Part shown: positions 17,867 through 26,054 of the stretch, in pieces
Numbering within the stretch: position 1 is the first letter of the stretch
How the letters are laid out: each line of letters starts with the position of its first letter
Source of the DNA: Actinomadura sp. CNU-125
Lineage (GTDB): Bacteria > Actinomycetota > Actinomycetes > Streptosporangiales > Streptosporangiaceae
NCBI RefSeq assembly: GCF_001942465.1
Contig: NZ_MKJY01000277.1
Location: 1-56,215 of the forward strand
Length of the DNA: 56,215 nt
Direction of reading: 5' to 3'
Position numbers and translations under genes: made by a program
Notes under the pieces: generated by a model
Databases searched by the model: none
Seen by the model: the letters and a program-made list of their open reading frames with translations, nothing else
Told to the model about the DNA's origin: nothing

Positions 17867-18736
17867 TCAGCCCGCGCTGCGGATGTTCTTCAGCCGCTGG
17901 ACCGGGTCCGCCGACTGGCCGGGGGCCGAGTCGTAGCTGGCCAGGGCCAGGTAGGTGTCGAACGTCGCGGTGTTGTTCCCGGACGCCGACGGCAGCCCGG
18001 CCAGCGCGTCGGTGATCGGCCCGAGCAGCCAGCACCCGGACGTCTTGGGCACTGCGAACGTCGAGTCGTTCGCCGGCGCGCGCAGGATGGTGGGCCGCTC
18101 GTACGGGTTGCTCGGGTCGCCCGGGTCCACGACTTCCAGCCCGGTGATGTCCACGCCGAGGTCGAGCTTCATCGGGTCCTGGTCGGACCCGATCGCGCAG
18201 CCCTCGGGCGCGAGGGTGTTGAGCACCCCGATCTTCATGTCGAGGGTGACCGACGGCAGGTTGAAGCCGAAGTTGCCGACGTACTCCGGCTGCACCTCGA
18301 TCTTGACCAGCGGCCAGTCCTCGATCGCGGGGATCGGGTAGCCGAGCAGCCCGAACACCCCGCCCGGGATCTTCATCGGCTTGCCGCTGAGCCGGACGTT
18401 CGTGAATTCGAGCGGCGCGCTCACCGAGGTCTGGGTCGCCTGGGCGACGATCCGCATCTCCTCGCTGATCTCCTGCGTGATGCCGCCGAGCTTCATCGAC
18501 CCGCCCGCCACGACGATGACCATGCAGGTGGTGAGGGCGGGGTCCTGCCCTGCGGGCAGGGGCGGGCATTCGGTGCCGAGGTCGATCGAGGGCGCCGTCG
18601 CCGCCGGGGCCGCGGGGGCGGCCTGGGCGGGCGGTGCCGCCAGGGCGATGCCGAGCGGAGCCGCCATGAGGGCGGCGAGGAATCGCTTCTTCAAGACTTT
18701 TCGTCGGCCTTCCGTGAGGTGAGGGAGGGGAGTCAT
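17867..18736 (-). CDS. Secreted protein of unknown function
   Basis: The frame gives 289 residues from ATG at 18736; a TTG at 18694 would give a more typical signal peptide (LKKRFLAALMAAPLGIALAA, cleavage after PAQA). The mature protein starts with an Ala/Pro linker and contains only a few cysteines (GTECPPLP, TTCMVIVVAGG, EGCAIGS, SGCWLL) that could form disulfides outside the cell. It is rich in beta-strand-like hydrophobic/Gly patterns. I recognise no domain. It converges on parE and is divergent from the histidine kinase gene, so it might be a target of that system, but nothing in the sequence proves it. Confidence 0.75.
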   Translation of the reverse strand: MTPLPHLTEGRRKVLKKRFLAALMAAPLGIALAAPPAQAAPAAPAATAPSIDLGTECPPLPAGQDPALTTCMVIVVAGGSMKLGGITQEISEEMRIVAQATQTSVSAPLEFTNVRLSGKPMKIPGGVFGLLGYPIPAIEDWPLVKIEVQPEYVGNFGFNLPSVTLDMKIGVLNTLAPEGCAIGSDQDPMKLDLGVDITGLEVVDPGDPSNPYERPTILRAPANDSTFAVPKTSGCWLLGPITDALAGLPSASGNNTATFDTYLALASYDSAPGQSADPVQRLKNIRSAG

Positions 18737-18904
18737 GCCTGGAGCGGTCCATGACTACTGGCATGATTCAAAAACCTGAGAGTTTCTCAAACAAGATCAT
18801 CGGCGTGGCCGCATCCGGCCAAGTTGATCTCCACCCGGCGGTGGAGACCGGGGTCCAGCCACGCGCCGATGGCCGCCGCCGCCCCGAGCGCATACCGTCG
18901 TGCC

Positions 18905-20059
18905 ATGGACGAGCCCGTGAGCTGTGGAGGCTGGGCCCGGCGCGCCGACCTGATCGCCCGCACGGTCGTCGTCGGCGGCCTCATCGGGTGGGGCGTGGGG
19001 AGCTACCTCTACCGCCTGTTCACCACCGACCCGGCACCCGGGCTGAGCGGTGCCGGATCCGTCATCGCCGTCCTCAACATCGCCCTCTTCACCCTGCTGA
19101 TCATCGGACTGCGGGGACGGCGGGCGGACTGCCCGCGCGGGCGCACTCCGCTCGTCCCCTGTCTCCTGGCGACCTTCCCGGTCGCCATGGCGCTGGTGGT
19201 CGTCAACCCCGACTTCGACGGCGCCCTCTACCTGTGCATGCCGGCGCTCTGGGCGCTGAGCACGCGGTTGTCCCTGCGCTGGGGGCTGGCGGCCGGGGCC
19301 ACGATGATCGCCGCCCTCGCCGCCCTCGGCCGTTTCGCCGGGGACGGCGTCGACCTCGGCCTGCTGGTCGCGTACGCCGGCATCATTCTCGGCGGCGTCG
19401 CCACCCGCCAGGGCATGGCCGCCCAGCAGGCCGCCCGCCGCGCCGAGGCCGCCAACGCCGTGCTCGCCGAACGTTCCCGCATCGCCCGCGAGATCCACGA
19501 CATCCTCGCGCACTCGCTGTCCGCCCAGGTCGTCCATCTGGAGGGGGCGCGGCTCCTGCTGTCCCGGGACGGCGACCGCGTGCAGGCCCTCGACCGCGTC
19601 GAGCGCGCCCGCAACCTGGCCCGTTCCGGCCTTGAGGAGACCCGTCGCGCCCTCGCCACGCTGCGCGGCGAGATCCCCGAGCCCCGCGAGGTCATCGCCG
19701 AACTCGCCGAGGACTTCTACGTCAGCACGGGCCGTCCCTGCGACGTGCAGGTCACCGGGACGGCCCTCGAACTGTCGCCGCAGGCGGGCCTCACCGTCGT
19801 CCGGACGGCCCAGGAGGCGCTCACGAACGTCCGCAAGCACGCGCCGGGCGCGCGCGCACACGTCCGTCTGCGCTACCTCAAGGACACGGTCGAACTGGAA
19901 GTAACGGACACCGGTGGAACGGAGCCGGGCCTAGACTTGGGCGGCGGCGGATACGGCCTCGTGGGGATGCGCGAACGCGCGGAACTCATCGACGGAACCC
20001 TGGAGACGGGCCCGGACGGCAAGGGTTTCCGGGTCGCCCTCCGCGTGCCGGTGGGGTGA
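18905..20059 (+). CDS. Sensor histidine kinase, NarL/DesK type
   Basis: This 384-residue protein from ATG at 18905 has four to six membrane helices in the first 165 residues (for example ARTVVVGGLIGWGVGSYLY and VIAVLNIALFTLLIIGL) and no large sensor domain. A short coiled coil (ATRQGMAAQQAARRAEAANA) leads to HisKA_3 with the phospho-acceptor in ERSRIAREIHDILAHSLS near residue 200. The N box is AQEALTNVRKHAPG and the G box GYGLVGMRERAELI. Its stop overlaps the start of the response regulator gene, so the two make one two-component system. Confidence 0.92.
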   Translation: MDEPVSCGGWARRADLIARTVVVGGLIGWGVGSYLYRLFTTDPAPGLSGAGSVIAVLNIALFTLLIIGLRGRRADCPRGRTPLVPCLLATFPVAMALVVVNPDFDGALYLCMPALWALSTRLSLRWGLAAGATMIAALAALGRFAGDGVDLGLLVAYAGIILGGVATRQGMAAQQAARRAEAANAVLAERSRIAREIHDILAHSLSAQVVHLEGARLLLSRDGDRVQALDRVERARNLARSGLEETRRALATLRGEIPEPREVIAELAEDFYVSTGRPCDVQVTGTALELSPQAGLTVVRTAQEALTNVRKHAPGARAHVRLRYLKDTVELEVTDTGGTEPGLDLGGGGYGLVGMRERAELIDGTLETGPDGKGFRVALRVPVG

Positions 20060-20721
20060 GGGAGACGGTGAGCAGCACGCGAATCCTCGTCGTGGACGAC
20101 CAGACCGTGGTCCGCGAGGGGCTGGTCCTCCTCCTCGAACTCCTGCCCGACATCGAGGTGGCCGGTTCGGCGGCCGACGGCGAGCAGGCCCTCGCCATGG
20201 TCGCCGACAAGCGCCCGCACGTCGTCCTGATGGACCTGCGCATGCCCCGGATGGACGGCGTGGAGGCGACGCGCCGCATCCGGGCGGAGCATCCGGGCAC
20301 CGAGGTCGTCGTCCTCACCACCTACGCCGACGACGAGTCGATCTTCGCCGCGCTCCGCGCGGGCGCCCGCGGCTACCTCACCAAGGACGCCGGCGCCGAC
20401 GAGATCGCGCAGGCCGTCGCCGCCGTCCGCGGCGGCGCCGCCCAGCTCGACCCGTCCGTGCAGCGGCGGCTGATCGAGGCGGTGGCGACGGGCGACCGCC
20501 CGCGGCCGTCCCGCGCCGGGCTGCCCGACGGCCTCACCCGCCGCGAGGCCGAGGTCCTGGTGCTCATCGCGCAGGGACGGTCCAACGCCGAGATCGCCGG
20601 TGACCTGTTCATCAGCGAGGCCACGGTGAAGACCCACATCAACAACCTGTTCGCCAAGGCGAACCTGCGCGACCGCGCCCAGGCGGTCACCTATGCCTTC
20701 AAGCACGGCCTCGCGGGCTGA
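20056..20721 (+). CDS. LuxR-family response regulator
   Basis: GTG at 20056 overlaps the kinase stop codon; GTG at 20068, with GAGGGAG just upstream, is an equally good start. The receiver has the acidic pair VVDDQ, phospho-acceptor Asp in VVLMDLRMPRMDG, the Thr in VVLTTYAD and Lys in YLTKDAG. A LuxR HTH follows: LTRREAEVLVLIAQGRSNAEI and ATVKTHINNLFAKANLRDR. It is expected to be phosphorylated by the upstream kinase and to bind DNA as a dimer. Targets are unknown. Confidence 0.93.
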   Translation: MRETVSSTRILVVDDQTVVREGLVLLLELLPDIEVAGSAADGEQALAMVADKRPHVVLMDLRMPRMDGVEATRRIRAEHPGTEVVVLTTYADDESIFAALRAGARGYLTKDAGADEIAQAVAAVRGGAAQLDPSVQRRLIEAVATGDRPRPSRAGLPDGLTRREAEVLVLIAQGRSNAEIAGDLFISEATVKTHINNLFAKANLRDRAQAVTYAFKHGLAG

Positions 20722-20731
20722 CCACACCGCC

Positions 20732-20782
20732 GTAACTCGCGTGCTGTAACTCGGCCGGTGTGATTACAGGCCTTGTAACCCG
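20732..20782. promoter_or_regulatory. Direct repeats GTAAC(T/C)CG upstream of the SnoaL/KSI gene
   Basis: GTAACTCG at 20732 and 20746 and GTAACCCG at 20775, spaced 14 and 29 bases, so about one and two units of the same phase. TTACA-GGCCT-TGTAA overlaps the last copy. They lie about 70-120 bases before the next gene and right after the response regulator gene, whose product could be the binding protein; that link is a guess. Confidence 0.4.
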
Positions 20783-20849
20783 TGCGAAAGTGCCCGCCCA
20801 GCGGGAAACGGCCCGGACCGGGCCGCCGGTCGCTTGCTAATCTCGCGCC

Positions 20850-21212
20850 ATGCCCACCCAAGAGCACATGAAGGCCGCGCTGCAGGCGTACGTCGACGGC
20901 TTCAACACCGGCGATCCGGCGGCCGTCGTCGCCCTCTTCGCCGACGACGCGACCATCGAGGACCCCGTGGGCAACCCGCCCATCGCCGGGCGGGAGGCGA
21001 TCACCGAGTTCTACACCGGCACGATCGCGTCCGGGGCCAAGCTCAGCCTCGACACGCCCGTCCGCGGCTCGCACGGCAATGCGGCCGCCATGGCGTTCAC
21101 CGTCGAGATGCCGAACATGCGCATTCGCGTCATCGACGTCATGACCTTCGACGAGGACGGCCTGATCGCCACCATGCGCGCCCACTGGGGACCGGCCGAC
21201 GTCGAGTCCTGA
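20850..21212 (+). CDS. SnoaL/ketosteroid-isomerase-like protein
   Basis: This 120-residue single-domain NTF2-fold protein has AALQAYVDGFNTGDPAAVVA with a candidate acid Tyr, FADDATIEDPVGNPPIAG with the Asp that acts as base in steroid delta-isomerases, and RIRVIDVMTFDEDGLIA with a candidate second Asp. This arrangement is that of delta5-3-ketosteroid isomerases and close relatives. Active-site equivalence is by eye and not certain. The neighbouring minus-strand operon encodes ring-oxidising enzymes, which fits steroid or aromatic metabolism, though the genes converge and are separate transcripts. Confidence 0.8.
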   Translation: MPTQEHMKAALQAYVDGFNTGDPAAVVALFADDATIEDPVGNPPIAGREAITEFYTGTIASGAKLSLDTPVRGSHGNAAAMAFTVEMPNMRIRVIDVMTFDEDGLIATMRAHWGPADVES

Positions 21213-21218
21213 GCGCGC

Positions 21219-21239
21219 GGGACGGCCGCGGGCCGTCCC
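21219..21239. terminator. Terminator between convergent KSI-like and deazaflavin genes
   Basis: GGGACGGCC pairs perfectly with GGCCGTCCC around GCG, seven bases after the plus-strand stop and just ahead of the minus-strand stop. Confidence 0.7.
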
Positions 21240-21244
21240 CGGGC

Positions 21245-21736
21245 TCACCCGGCTCCGGGCCCGTCCGGACGGGGAACGAACCGGACGAACGGGATCCGCT
21301 CGCCGACCGCGCGGAAGTCGTCCACGCTGCCGTCGATCGAGAAGCCCATGATCGAGCAGAGCCGCCGGGCGGTGCGCGGATTCCGCGGGCCGTACCGCGC
21401 CATCAGGTCCGCGCCGTCCTCCTTCGACAGCACGACCGCGGTGACCGGAAGCACGCGCCGCCCCACCTGGATCGTGACGTCCGGGGTCTTGAGGACGTTC
21501 TGGTACCAGTCGGCCCGGACGCCGAAGCCGGACGCCGCCACGTACCCGTCCGGCCCGTGTTCGACGACCTCGATGACGGCCCGGCGCGGCAGCCCCGACT
21601 TGCGGCCGACGTGCGTGAGCAGCATGATCCGCGGCGGCATGAGCACCCCGAGGCCCCGCCGGTAGAAGTGGATGGGCAGCCGCCACAGCAGGCGGCGCAC
21701 GCCGGACGGCGGCGCGGGCGTCTTGACGATCTCCAT
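21245..21736 (-). CDS. Deazaflavin (F420)-dependent nitroreductase family protein
   Basis: This 163-residue protein starts with ATG at 21736 and ends the minus-strand operon. The body matches the DUF385/Ddn split-barrel family: IMLLTHVGRKSGLPRRAVIE, DGYVAASGFGVRADWYQNVL and PDVTIQVGRRVLPVTA. In this family the Gly-Arg-Lys-Ser-Gly and Asp-Trp-Tyr-x-Asn-Leu motifs line the F420 and substrate pockets. Members reduce quinones, nitro compounds or aflatoxins with F420H2. The N-terminal 35 residues are amphipathic and may contact the membrane. It follows the FAD monooxygenase by 14 bases. Confidence 0.9.
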   Translation of the reverse strand: MEIVKTPAPPSGVRRLLWRLPIHFYRRGLGVLMPPRIMLLTHVGRKSGLPRRAVIEVVEHGPDGYVAASGFGVRADWYQNVLKTPDVTIQVGRRVLPVTAVVLSKEDGADLMARYGPRNPRTARRLCSIMGFSIDGSVDDFRAVGERIPFVRFVPRPDGPGAG

Positions 21737-21750
21737 GAGGGTCTCCCGAA

Positions 21751-22901
21751 TCAGGCGGGCAGGATGGAATCGGCGCCGAACCGGCGGCGCAGCAGCGGCG
21801 CGAAGGCGTCGCGCATCACGAACCGGGACATCAGGTTCTGCGCCGCCAGGCCGGTGCGGGTGGCGGGCACGAGGGCGCCGGCGAACAGCCGCGCGTTGCG
21901 CTGCCGCCGCACGACCTCCGGGCGCAGACGGCGCTCGTAGCGCGCGAACGCGGTGCGATGGTCGGCGGCGGCGAGCTCCTCGGCCAGGACGTAGGCGCCC
22001 GCCATCGCCATCGACACGCCCTGCGCCGAGACGAGCGTCAGGCAGCCGCAGGCGTCCCCGATCAGCGCCACCCGGTCGCGGTGCCAGGCGGGCAGCTCGA
22101 TCTGGGTCATCGCGTCCATGAAGATCTCGTTGGGCTCGGGCGCGTCGGCGAGGAGCCGCGGCGTGATCCAGCCCGCCCCCGCGAAGACGTCGCGGAGCCG
22201 GTCCAGCCGCTCGGCGCGCGGCACCGGGCCCGGCCCGTCCCGGAAGAGGAACAGCGCGATGAGCTCGTCCGGTCGTCCGGTGCCGTAGGTGACGACCTGG
22301 CGTCCCGGTTCGGTGTAGTGCGTGCGCACCCGTCCGGCGCCGTAGCGGTCCGGCACGGGGAAGCACGCCATGGTGCAGCCCAGGTGCCGGGCGTGCCCGT
22401 CGGCGCCGAAGACCGCCCGGCGGACGGCCGAGTGGACGCCGTCGCGCCGACGACCAGGTCGAACCGCTCCTCGCCGCCGCCGGGGAACCGGGCCGTCACA
22501 CCGTCCGCGTCCTGGACGAGCGACTCGACCGGCAGGTCGAACCGGATCTCGACGTCGTCGCGGACGGCCTCGATGAGCTCGTCCTCCAGCGTGCTGTGCA
22601 GCAGCGCGAGGTTGCGTCCCCGGGTGATCCGGTCGAGCAGCGGCGCGCCGAGCCGGGCGAGGGTGCGGCCGGAGCCGTCGACGAAGTCGACCGAGTCGAT
22701 CGGCAGGGTGCGCGCCGCCAGCCGTCCGGCGAGGTCCATGCGGGCGGCGATGTCGTGGCCGGTGCCGACGAGGTCGAAGCCGTAGCCGCCGAGCCGTCCC
22801 TCCGCCGACCGCTCGGCGACGACGGGGGTCATGCCGCGGCGGTGCAGCCAGTAGGCGAGCGTGAGTCCGGCGACTCCGCCGCCCGCGACGAGGATTCTCA
22901 C
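21751..22901 (-). CDS. FAD-dependent monooxygenase (PHBH/TetX class), frameshifted near 22450
   Basis: GTG at 22901 overlaps the TetR stop. The N-terminus has the FAD-binding GxGxxG (ILVAGGGVAGLTLAYWLHRR), and the C-terminal half has the second FAD motif VALIGDACGCLTLVSAQGVS (the GD motif). The frame changes after DLVVGA, where GC(G)GAC has probably lost one G; the family reading would be VGADGVHSAVRR. The reconstructed length, near 383 residues, is normal. Enzymes of this class hydroxylate aromatic rings using NAD(P)H. It is flanked by a TetR regulator and an F420-type oxidoreductase in one operon. Confidence 0.87.
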
Positions 22902-23467
22902 AGGCTCTCCTCCAGCGCGCCGAGCGCGTCGTCGAGGGACAGTTCCGGGTCGACCATGTGGTGCAGCAGCAGGCCGTCGATGAGCGCGGCGATCACCGCG
23001 GCCATGCCCGCGCGGCGGCCCGGCGGCCAGTCCGGATGCACGCGCCCGAGCCACTCGGCGAGTCCCTCGCGCGCGATCCGCAGTTCGTCGCGCAGCGCCT
23101 CGCCGAGCGCGGGTTCGCGCAGCGCCCCGGCCATCAGCTCCACCGACAGCCGGACGGTCCCGGGGTCCACCGGCGCCGCCTGCAGCCTGCGCGCGGCCGC
23201 GAGGACGGCGCGTTCGTCGGGCGCGGCGAACAGCTCGTCCAGGAACGGTGCCACCACCGTGTTCCCCGCCTGCCGGGCGACCGCCTCGTGCAGCGCCCCG
23301 AGGCCGCCGAAGTGGTAGTGGATCAGCCCCACGTTGGCGCCCGCCCGCTCGGCCACGGCCCGCGTCGTGACCGCGGGCCAGCCGCCCTCGGCGAGCAGCG
23401 CGACGCCCGCGTCGACGAGCTGCCGCCGTCGCCGCTCCCCTTTTGGTCGATCGCTTAAATTGGTCAC
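22898..23467 (-). CDS. TetR family transcriptional regulator
   Basis: GTG at 23467 is favoured because TATATT lies six bases upstream (23474-23479), predicting a leaderless transcript, and because the palindrome there would be a self-operator. The N-terminal HTH is ERRRRQLVDAGVALLAEGG, TTRAVAERAGANVGLIHYHF; the C-terminal 130 residues are a ligand-binding helical domain with MAAVIAALIDGLLLHHMVDP. The frame is open further upstream and joins the decayed hydrolase, so read-through fusion is possible. It probably represses its own operon. Confidence 0.9.
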   Translation of the reverse strand: MTNLSDRPKGERRRRQLVDAGVALLAEGGWPAVTTRAVAERAGANVGLIHYHFGGLGALHEAVARQAGNTVVAPFLDELFAAPDERAVLAAARRLQAAPVDPGTVRLSVELMAGALREPALGEALRDELRIAREGLAEWLGRVHPDWPPGRRAGMAAVIAALIDGLLLHHMVDPELSLDDALGALEESL

Positions 23468-23475
23468 TCGACCAA
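23443..23475. promoter_or_regulatory. TetR-type operator overlapping the regulator's own start
   Basis: TTGGTC-actc-GACCAA (23460-23475) is a perfect inverted repeat that covers the GTG start and abuts the -10 TATATT. An extra half-site TTGGTCGA lies at 23443-23450, inside the coding sequence. Binding here would block the leaderless promoter. Confidence 0.65.
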
Positions 23476-24080
23476 TATAGCCGGACGCGGGTCGGCCGCG
23501 GGACCCCCATCGCGGGACGATCGCCGCGGCGAGCTGTTCGGGTTCGTACAGGCCGGGGAGGTCGTGGGCGAACGTCGCCAGGTCGTCGCCGAGCCGGGAC
23601 GCGTCGTGCGTCATCGCCCGCATCGGTTCGGCCGGCGCCTCGACGGTCGGATCGTCGTAGTAGGTGATCGGCTTCAGCAGGTCGCCGGTGGGCGGGACGG
23701 GCGCGCCGCCGCTGCCCATGGGACGGTCCGCCCGATGCGTTCCGGATTCTGGAGCGCCATGCCGAGGCCGATGATGCCGCCCATCGAGTTGCCCACCAGG
23801 TGCGCGCGCTCGATGCCCAGTTCGTCCAGCAGCCCGAAGAGGGTGTCGATCCGGTGTCGGGTGAAGTCGGCGGCGGCGGGTCCGGGTGGCTGGAGTCGCC
23901 GAACCCGACGATGTCGGACGCGATGTCGTACAGGTCGCCCAGCACCCGTTCCCAGTTGGACAGCGCGGTGGCGCCCGGCCCCGACCCGTGCAGCCACAGC
24001 ACCGCCTCGTTCGACGGGGTGCCGGACGTGTGGACGCGGAAGCGCTAGCCGCCGACGGGCACGTCGCTCGTGTCGATCAT
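23476..24080 (-). pseudogene. Decayed meta-cleavage (C-C bond) alpha/beta hydrolase, HsaD/BphD type
   Basis: ATG at 24080 is followed by an in-frame TAG at codon 12 (24045-24047) in what should be VPVGG(Y/H)RFRVHTSG. After it come [20 protein letters not shown], then in a second frame [20 protein letters not shown] with the nucleophile Ser, then in a third frame a lid segment ending at GLYEPEQLAAAI. The C-terminal 100 residues with the catalytic Asp and His are missing; the frame instead runs directly into the TetR gene. A nonsense codon, two frame changes and the truncation together make this a true pseudogene, though the shifts could be sequence errors. Confidence 0.75.
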
Positions 24081-24096
24081 CTCGTCTGTTCTCCTG

Positions 24097-25266
24097 TCAG
24101 GCGGTCAGGACCTGCGGGCCCGCGCCCAGCAGGTGCCCGGCGTAGTTGCGGCCGTGCCCCTCGGGCGTGAGGTAGGCGTGGCCGAGCGCCGTCTGCACGT
24201 CCTGGAACGACCGGTGCAGCGGGTGATCCACGAACGCGGTGCGTCCCGTCGTGGCGTGGTAGAGCCCGTGCACGGCCGTCCCGACGACCTCGCACCCGTG
24301 GTCGACGTCCCAGCGGATCCGCGCCAAGTGTTCGTCGCCGGGGTGCTCGTTCCGCTCGGCCATCGCCTGCATCTCGATCACCGCGCGCCGCAGCTTGGAC
24401 GTGGCCGCGTCGATCGTCCATTCGGCCTCGGCCAGCCGGATCTGGGTCAGCGGATCGTCCCGCTGCGCCGCTTTCGGCGGTACCACCCTGGTCGAGGTGA
24501 CCTCGGTCCACCTGTCCATGAAGCCGCGCGCCATTCCCAGCACCGACGCGGCCAGCACCAGGTTGAACACCGCCGACCACGACATCCGGTACAGCGGCGC
24601 GTCGTTGAGTTCCCGGCCGGGCAGCGGCGCCCACGCCGCGTAGTCCAGATGGGATTGCACCCTGTGCGCGGGGACGAAGACATCGCTGACCACGATGTCC
24701 TTGCTGCCGGTGCCGCGCAGGCCCGCCGTGTGCCAGTTGTCGTCGATCCCGTACTCGCCGGGCAGGACGAGCAGCGAGCGGTAGTCCGGCACCTTCCGGC
24801 CCTCGCCCGGATCGAGGAACCCGACGATCGCGCCCAGGTTCACCCCGTGCCCGTGGTCGCACCCCGACGAGAACGACCACCGGCCGTCCAGCCGGAACCC
24901 GCCGTCCACCGGCGTCGCCCTGCCGGTCGGCATGTACGACGACGAGTGGATCCGCGCGGGATCGTCGCCCCACATCTCCCGCTGGGCGCGCTCGCCGAAC
25001 AGTGCGAGCTGCCACGGGTGGACGCCCATGACGCCCAGCACCCAGCCCGCCGAGGCGTTCACCCGCGACACCTCGACGACCGCGTCCATGAACTCGATCA
25101 GCGGAACCTCCCCGCCGCCCCAGCGGGCCGGTTGCAGCCCCCGGACGAGCCCGGACTCGACGAGCAGTCGCCACGTCTCGTCCGGGAGCCGACGCAGCCG
25201 ATCCCCTTCGTCCGCCGCACCGGCGAGCTCGTCCGCGAGCCGCCGCGCGGTCTCTGCCAGCGACAT
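24097..25266 (-). CDS. HsaA-like flavin-dependent monooxygenase (acyl-CoA dehydrogenase fold)
   Basis: ATG at 25266 follows GGAGGTG and gives 389 residues. The sequence fits two-component flavin hydroxylases of the HsaA/HpaH group: LVESGLVRGLQPARWGGGE, NASAGWVLGVMGVHPWQLA, WSFSSGCDHGHGVNLGAIV, SKDIVVSDVFVPAHR and the C-terminal FQDVQTALGHAYLTP. HsaA hydroxylates a phenolic seco-steroid before ring cleavage, and the next gene is (or was) a C-C hydrolase for the cleavage product. No flavin reductase partner is seen. It heads the minus-strand operon and is divergent from a TetR gene. Confidence 0.87.
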   Translation of the reverse strand: MSLAETARRLADELAGAADEGDRLRRLPDETWRLLVESGLVRGLQPARWGGGEVPLIEFMDAVVEVSRVNASAGWVLGVMGVHPWQLALFGERAQREMWGDDPARIHSSSYMPTGRATPVDGGFRLDGRWSFSSGCDHGHGVNLGAIVGFLDPGEGRKVPDYRSLLVLPGEYGIDDNWHTAGLRGTGSKDIVVSDVFVPAHRVQSHLDYAAWAPLPGRELNDAPLYRMSWSAVFNLVLAASVLGMARGFMDRWTEVTSTRVVPPKAAQRDDPLTQIRLAEAEWTIDAATSKLRRAVIEMQAMAERNEHPGDEHLARIRWDVDHGCEVVGTAVHGLYHATTGRTAFVDHPLHRSFQDVQTALGHAYLTPEGHGRNYAGHLLGAGPQVLTA

Positions 25267-25289
25267 CCGCCCACCTCCACAATGCCCTA

Positions 25290-25316
25290 CGGAACGACCG
25301 GTACACTCCGGAACGA
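25290..25316. promoter_or_regulatory. Direct repeats between the HsaA-like gene and the divergent TetR gene
   Basis: CGGAACGA at 25290-25297 and 25309-25316, 19 bases apart, with ACCGGTACACTCCGG between them. This is the only repeated element in the 147-base divergent region and is a candidate operator for the plus-strand TetR. Confidence 0.45.
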
Positions 25317-25413
25317 TCAGTCCAGAGAGTAGGCGGATGTGAGACGGCACGTCAACAGTCGGACCCCGCGGGGCTGCGACACTGGAGGGGCAGAGCGGCC
25401 GGAAAGGACACGG

Positions 25414-26043
25414 ATGGCCCCCAAGACCGAGCGCCGGCAGCAGCACGGCGAGCAGTCCCGGCAGCGCATCCTCGACGCGACCGTCGAGATCGCCGCCGAG
25501 CGCGGCTATGAGGGCACCAGCATCGCCCTGGTCAGCGAACGCTCAGGGCTGCCGCGCAGCTCGATCTACTGGCATTTCCGCGACAAGGACGACCTGCTCG
25601 CCGCCGTGATCGAGCGCAGCTACCAGCTCTGGCGCGGACGCCTCCGCGCGTTCGACCGCACCCCGGGCCTGGACCGTCCGGCACGGCTGCGCGAGCTGAC
25701 CGACGCAGTCGCCGTCAGCCTCCTCGACCAGCCCGAGTTCCTCCGCCTCGGCATGATGCTCACCCTCGAACGCCGCCCCGTCGAGGCCAAGGCCCGCCAG
25801 CTGTTCATCGACATCCGCGCCGAGGTGCACGCCTTCGTCGCCCGCGAGTTCCGCGACCTGCTGGCCGACGCCCCGGACGACCGGCGCGAAGACACCGCGG
25901 ACAGGCTCGCCCGGTTCGCCCTCGGCGCCGCCGACGGCCTCTTCCTCGCCTACCAGCTCGACCCCGCCACCTTCGACCTGCGCGACCAGTTCGAGATGCT
26001 CGCCACCACCCTCGACGCCGCCTGGCCCCGCCCGGCGACCTGA
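25414..26043 (+). CDS. TetR family transcriptional regulator
   Basis: ATG at 25414 follows GGAAAGGA. The HTH is RQRILDATVEIAAERGYEGT followed by IALVSERSGLPRSSIYWHFR. The C-terminal domain (SLLDQPEFLRLGMMLTLERR, FALGAADGLFLAYQLD) resembles AcrR-like regulators of lipid or aromatic catabolism. The product is 209 residues. It is divergent from the HsaA-like operon and is the obvious candidate for its regulator. Confidence 0.92.
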   Translation: MAPKTERRQQHGEQSRQRILDATVEIAAERGYEGTSIALVSERSGLPRSSIYWHFRDKDDLLAAVIERSYQLWRGRLRAFDRTPGLDRPARLRELTDAVAVSLLDQPEFLRLGMMLTLERRPVEAKARQLFIDIRAEVHAFVAREFRDLLADAPDDRREDTADRLARFALGAADGLFLAYQLDPATFDLRDQFEMLATTLDAAWPRPAT

Positions 26044-26054
26044 CGGCCCGTTCC

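Noticed and set aside
24045..24047. Whether the hydrolase TAG is a recoded codon
   Set aside because: Nothing around it suggests recoding, and the gene also lacks its C-terminal catalytic residues, so simple decay is enough.
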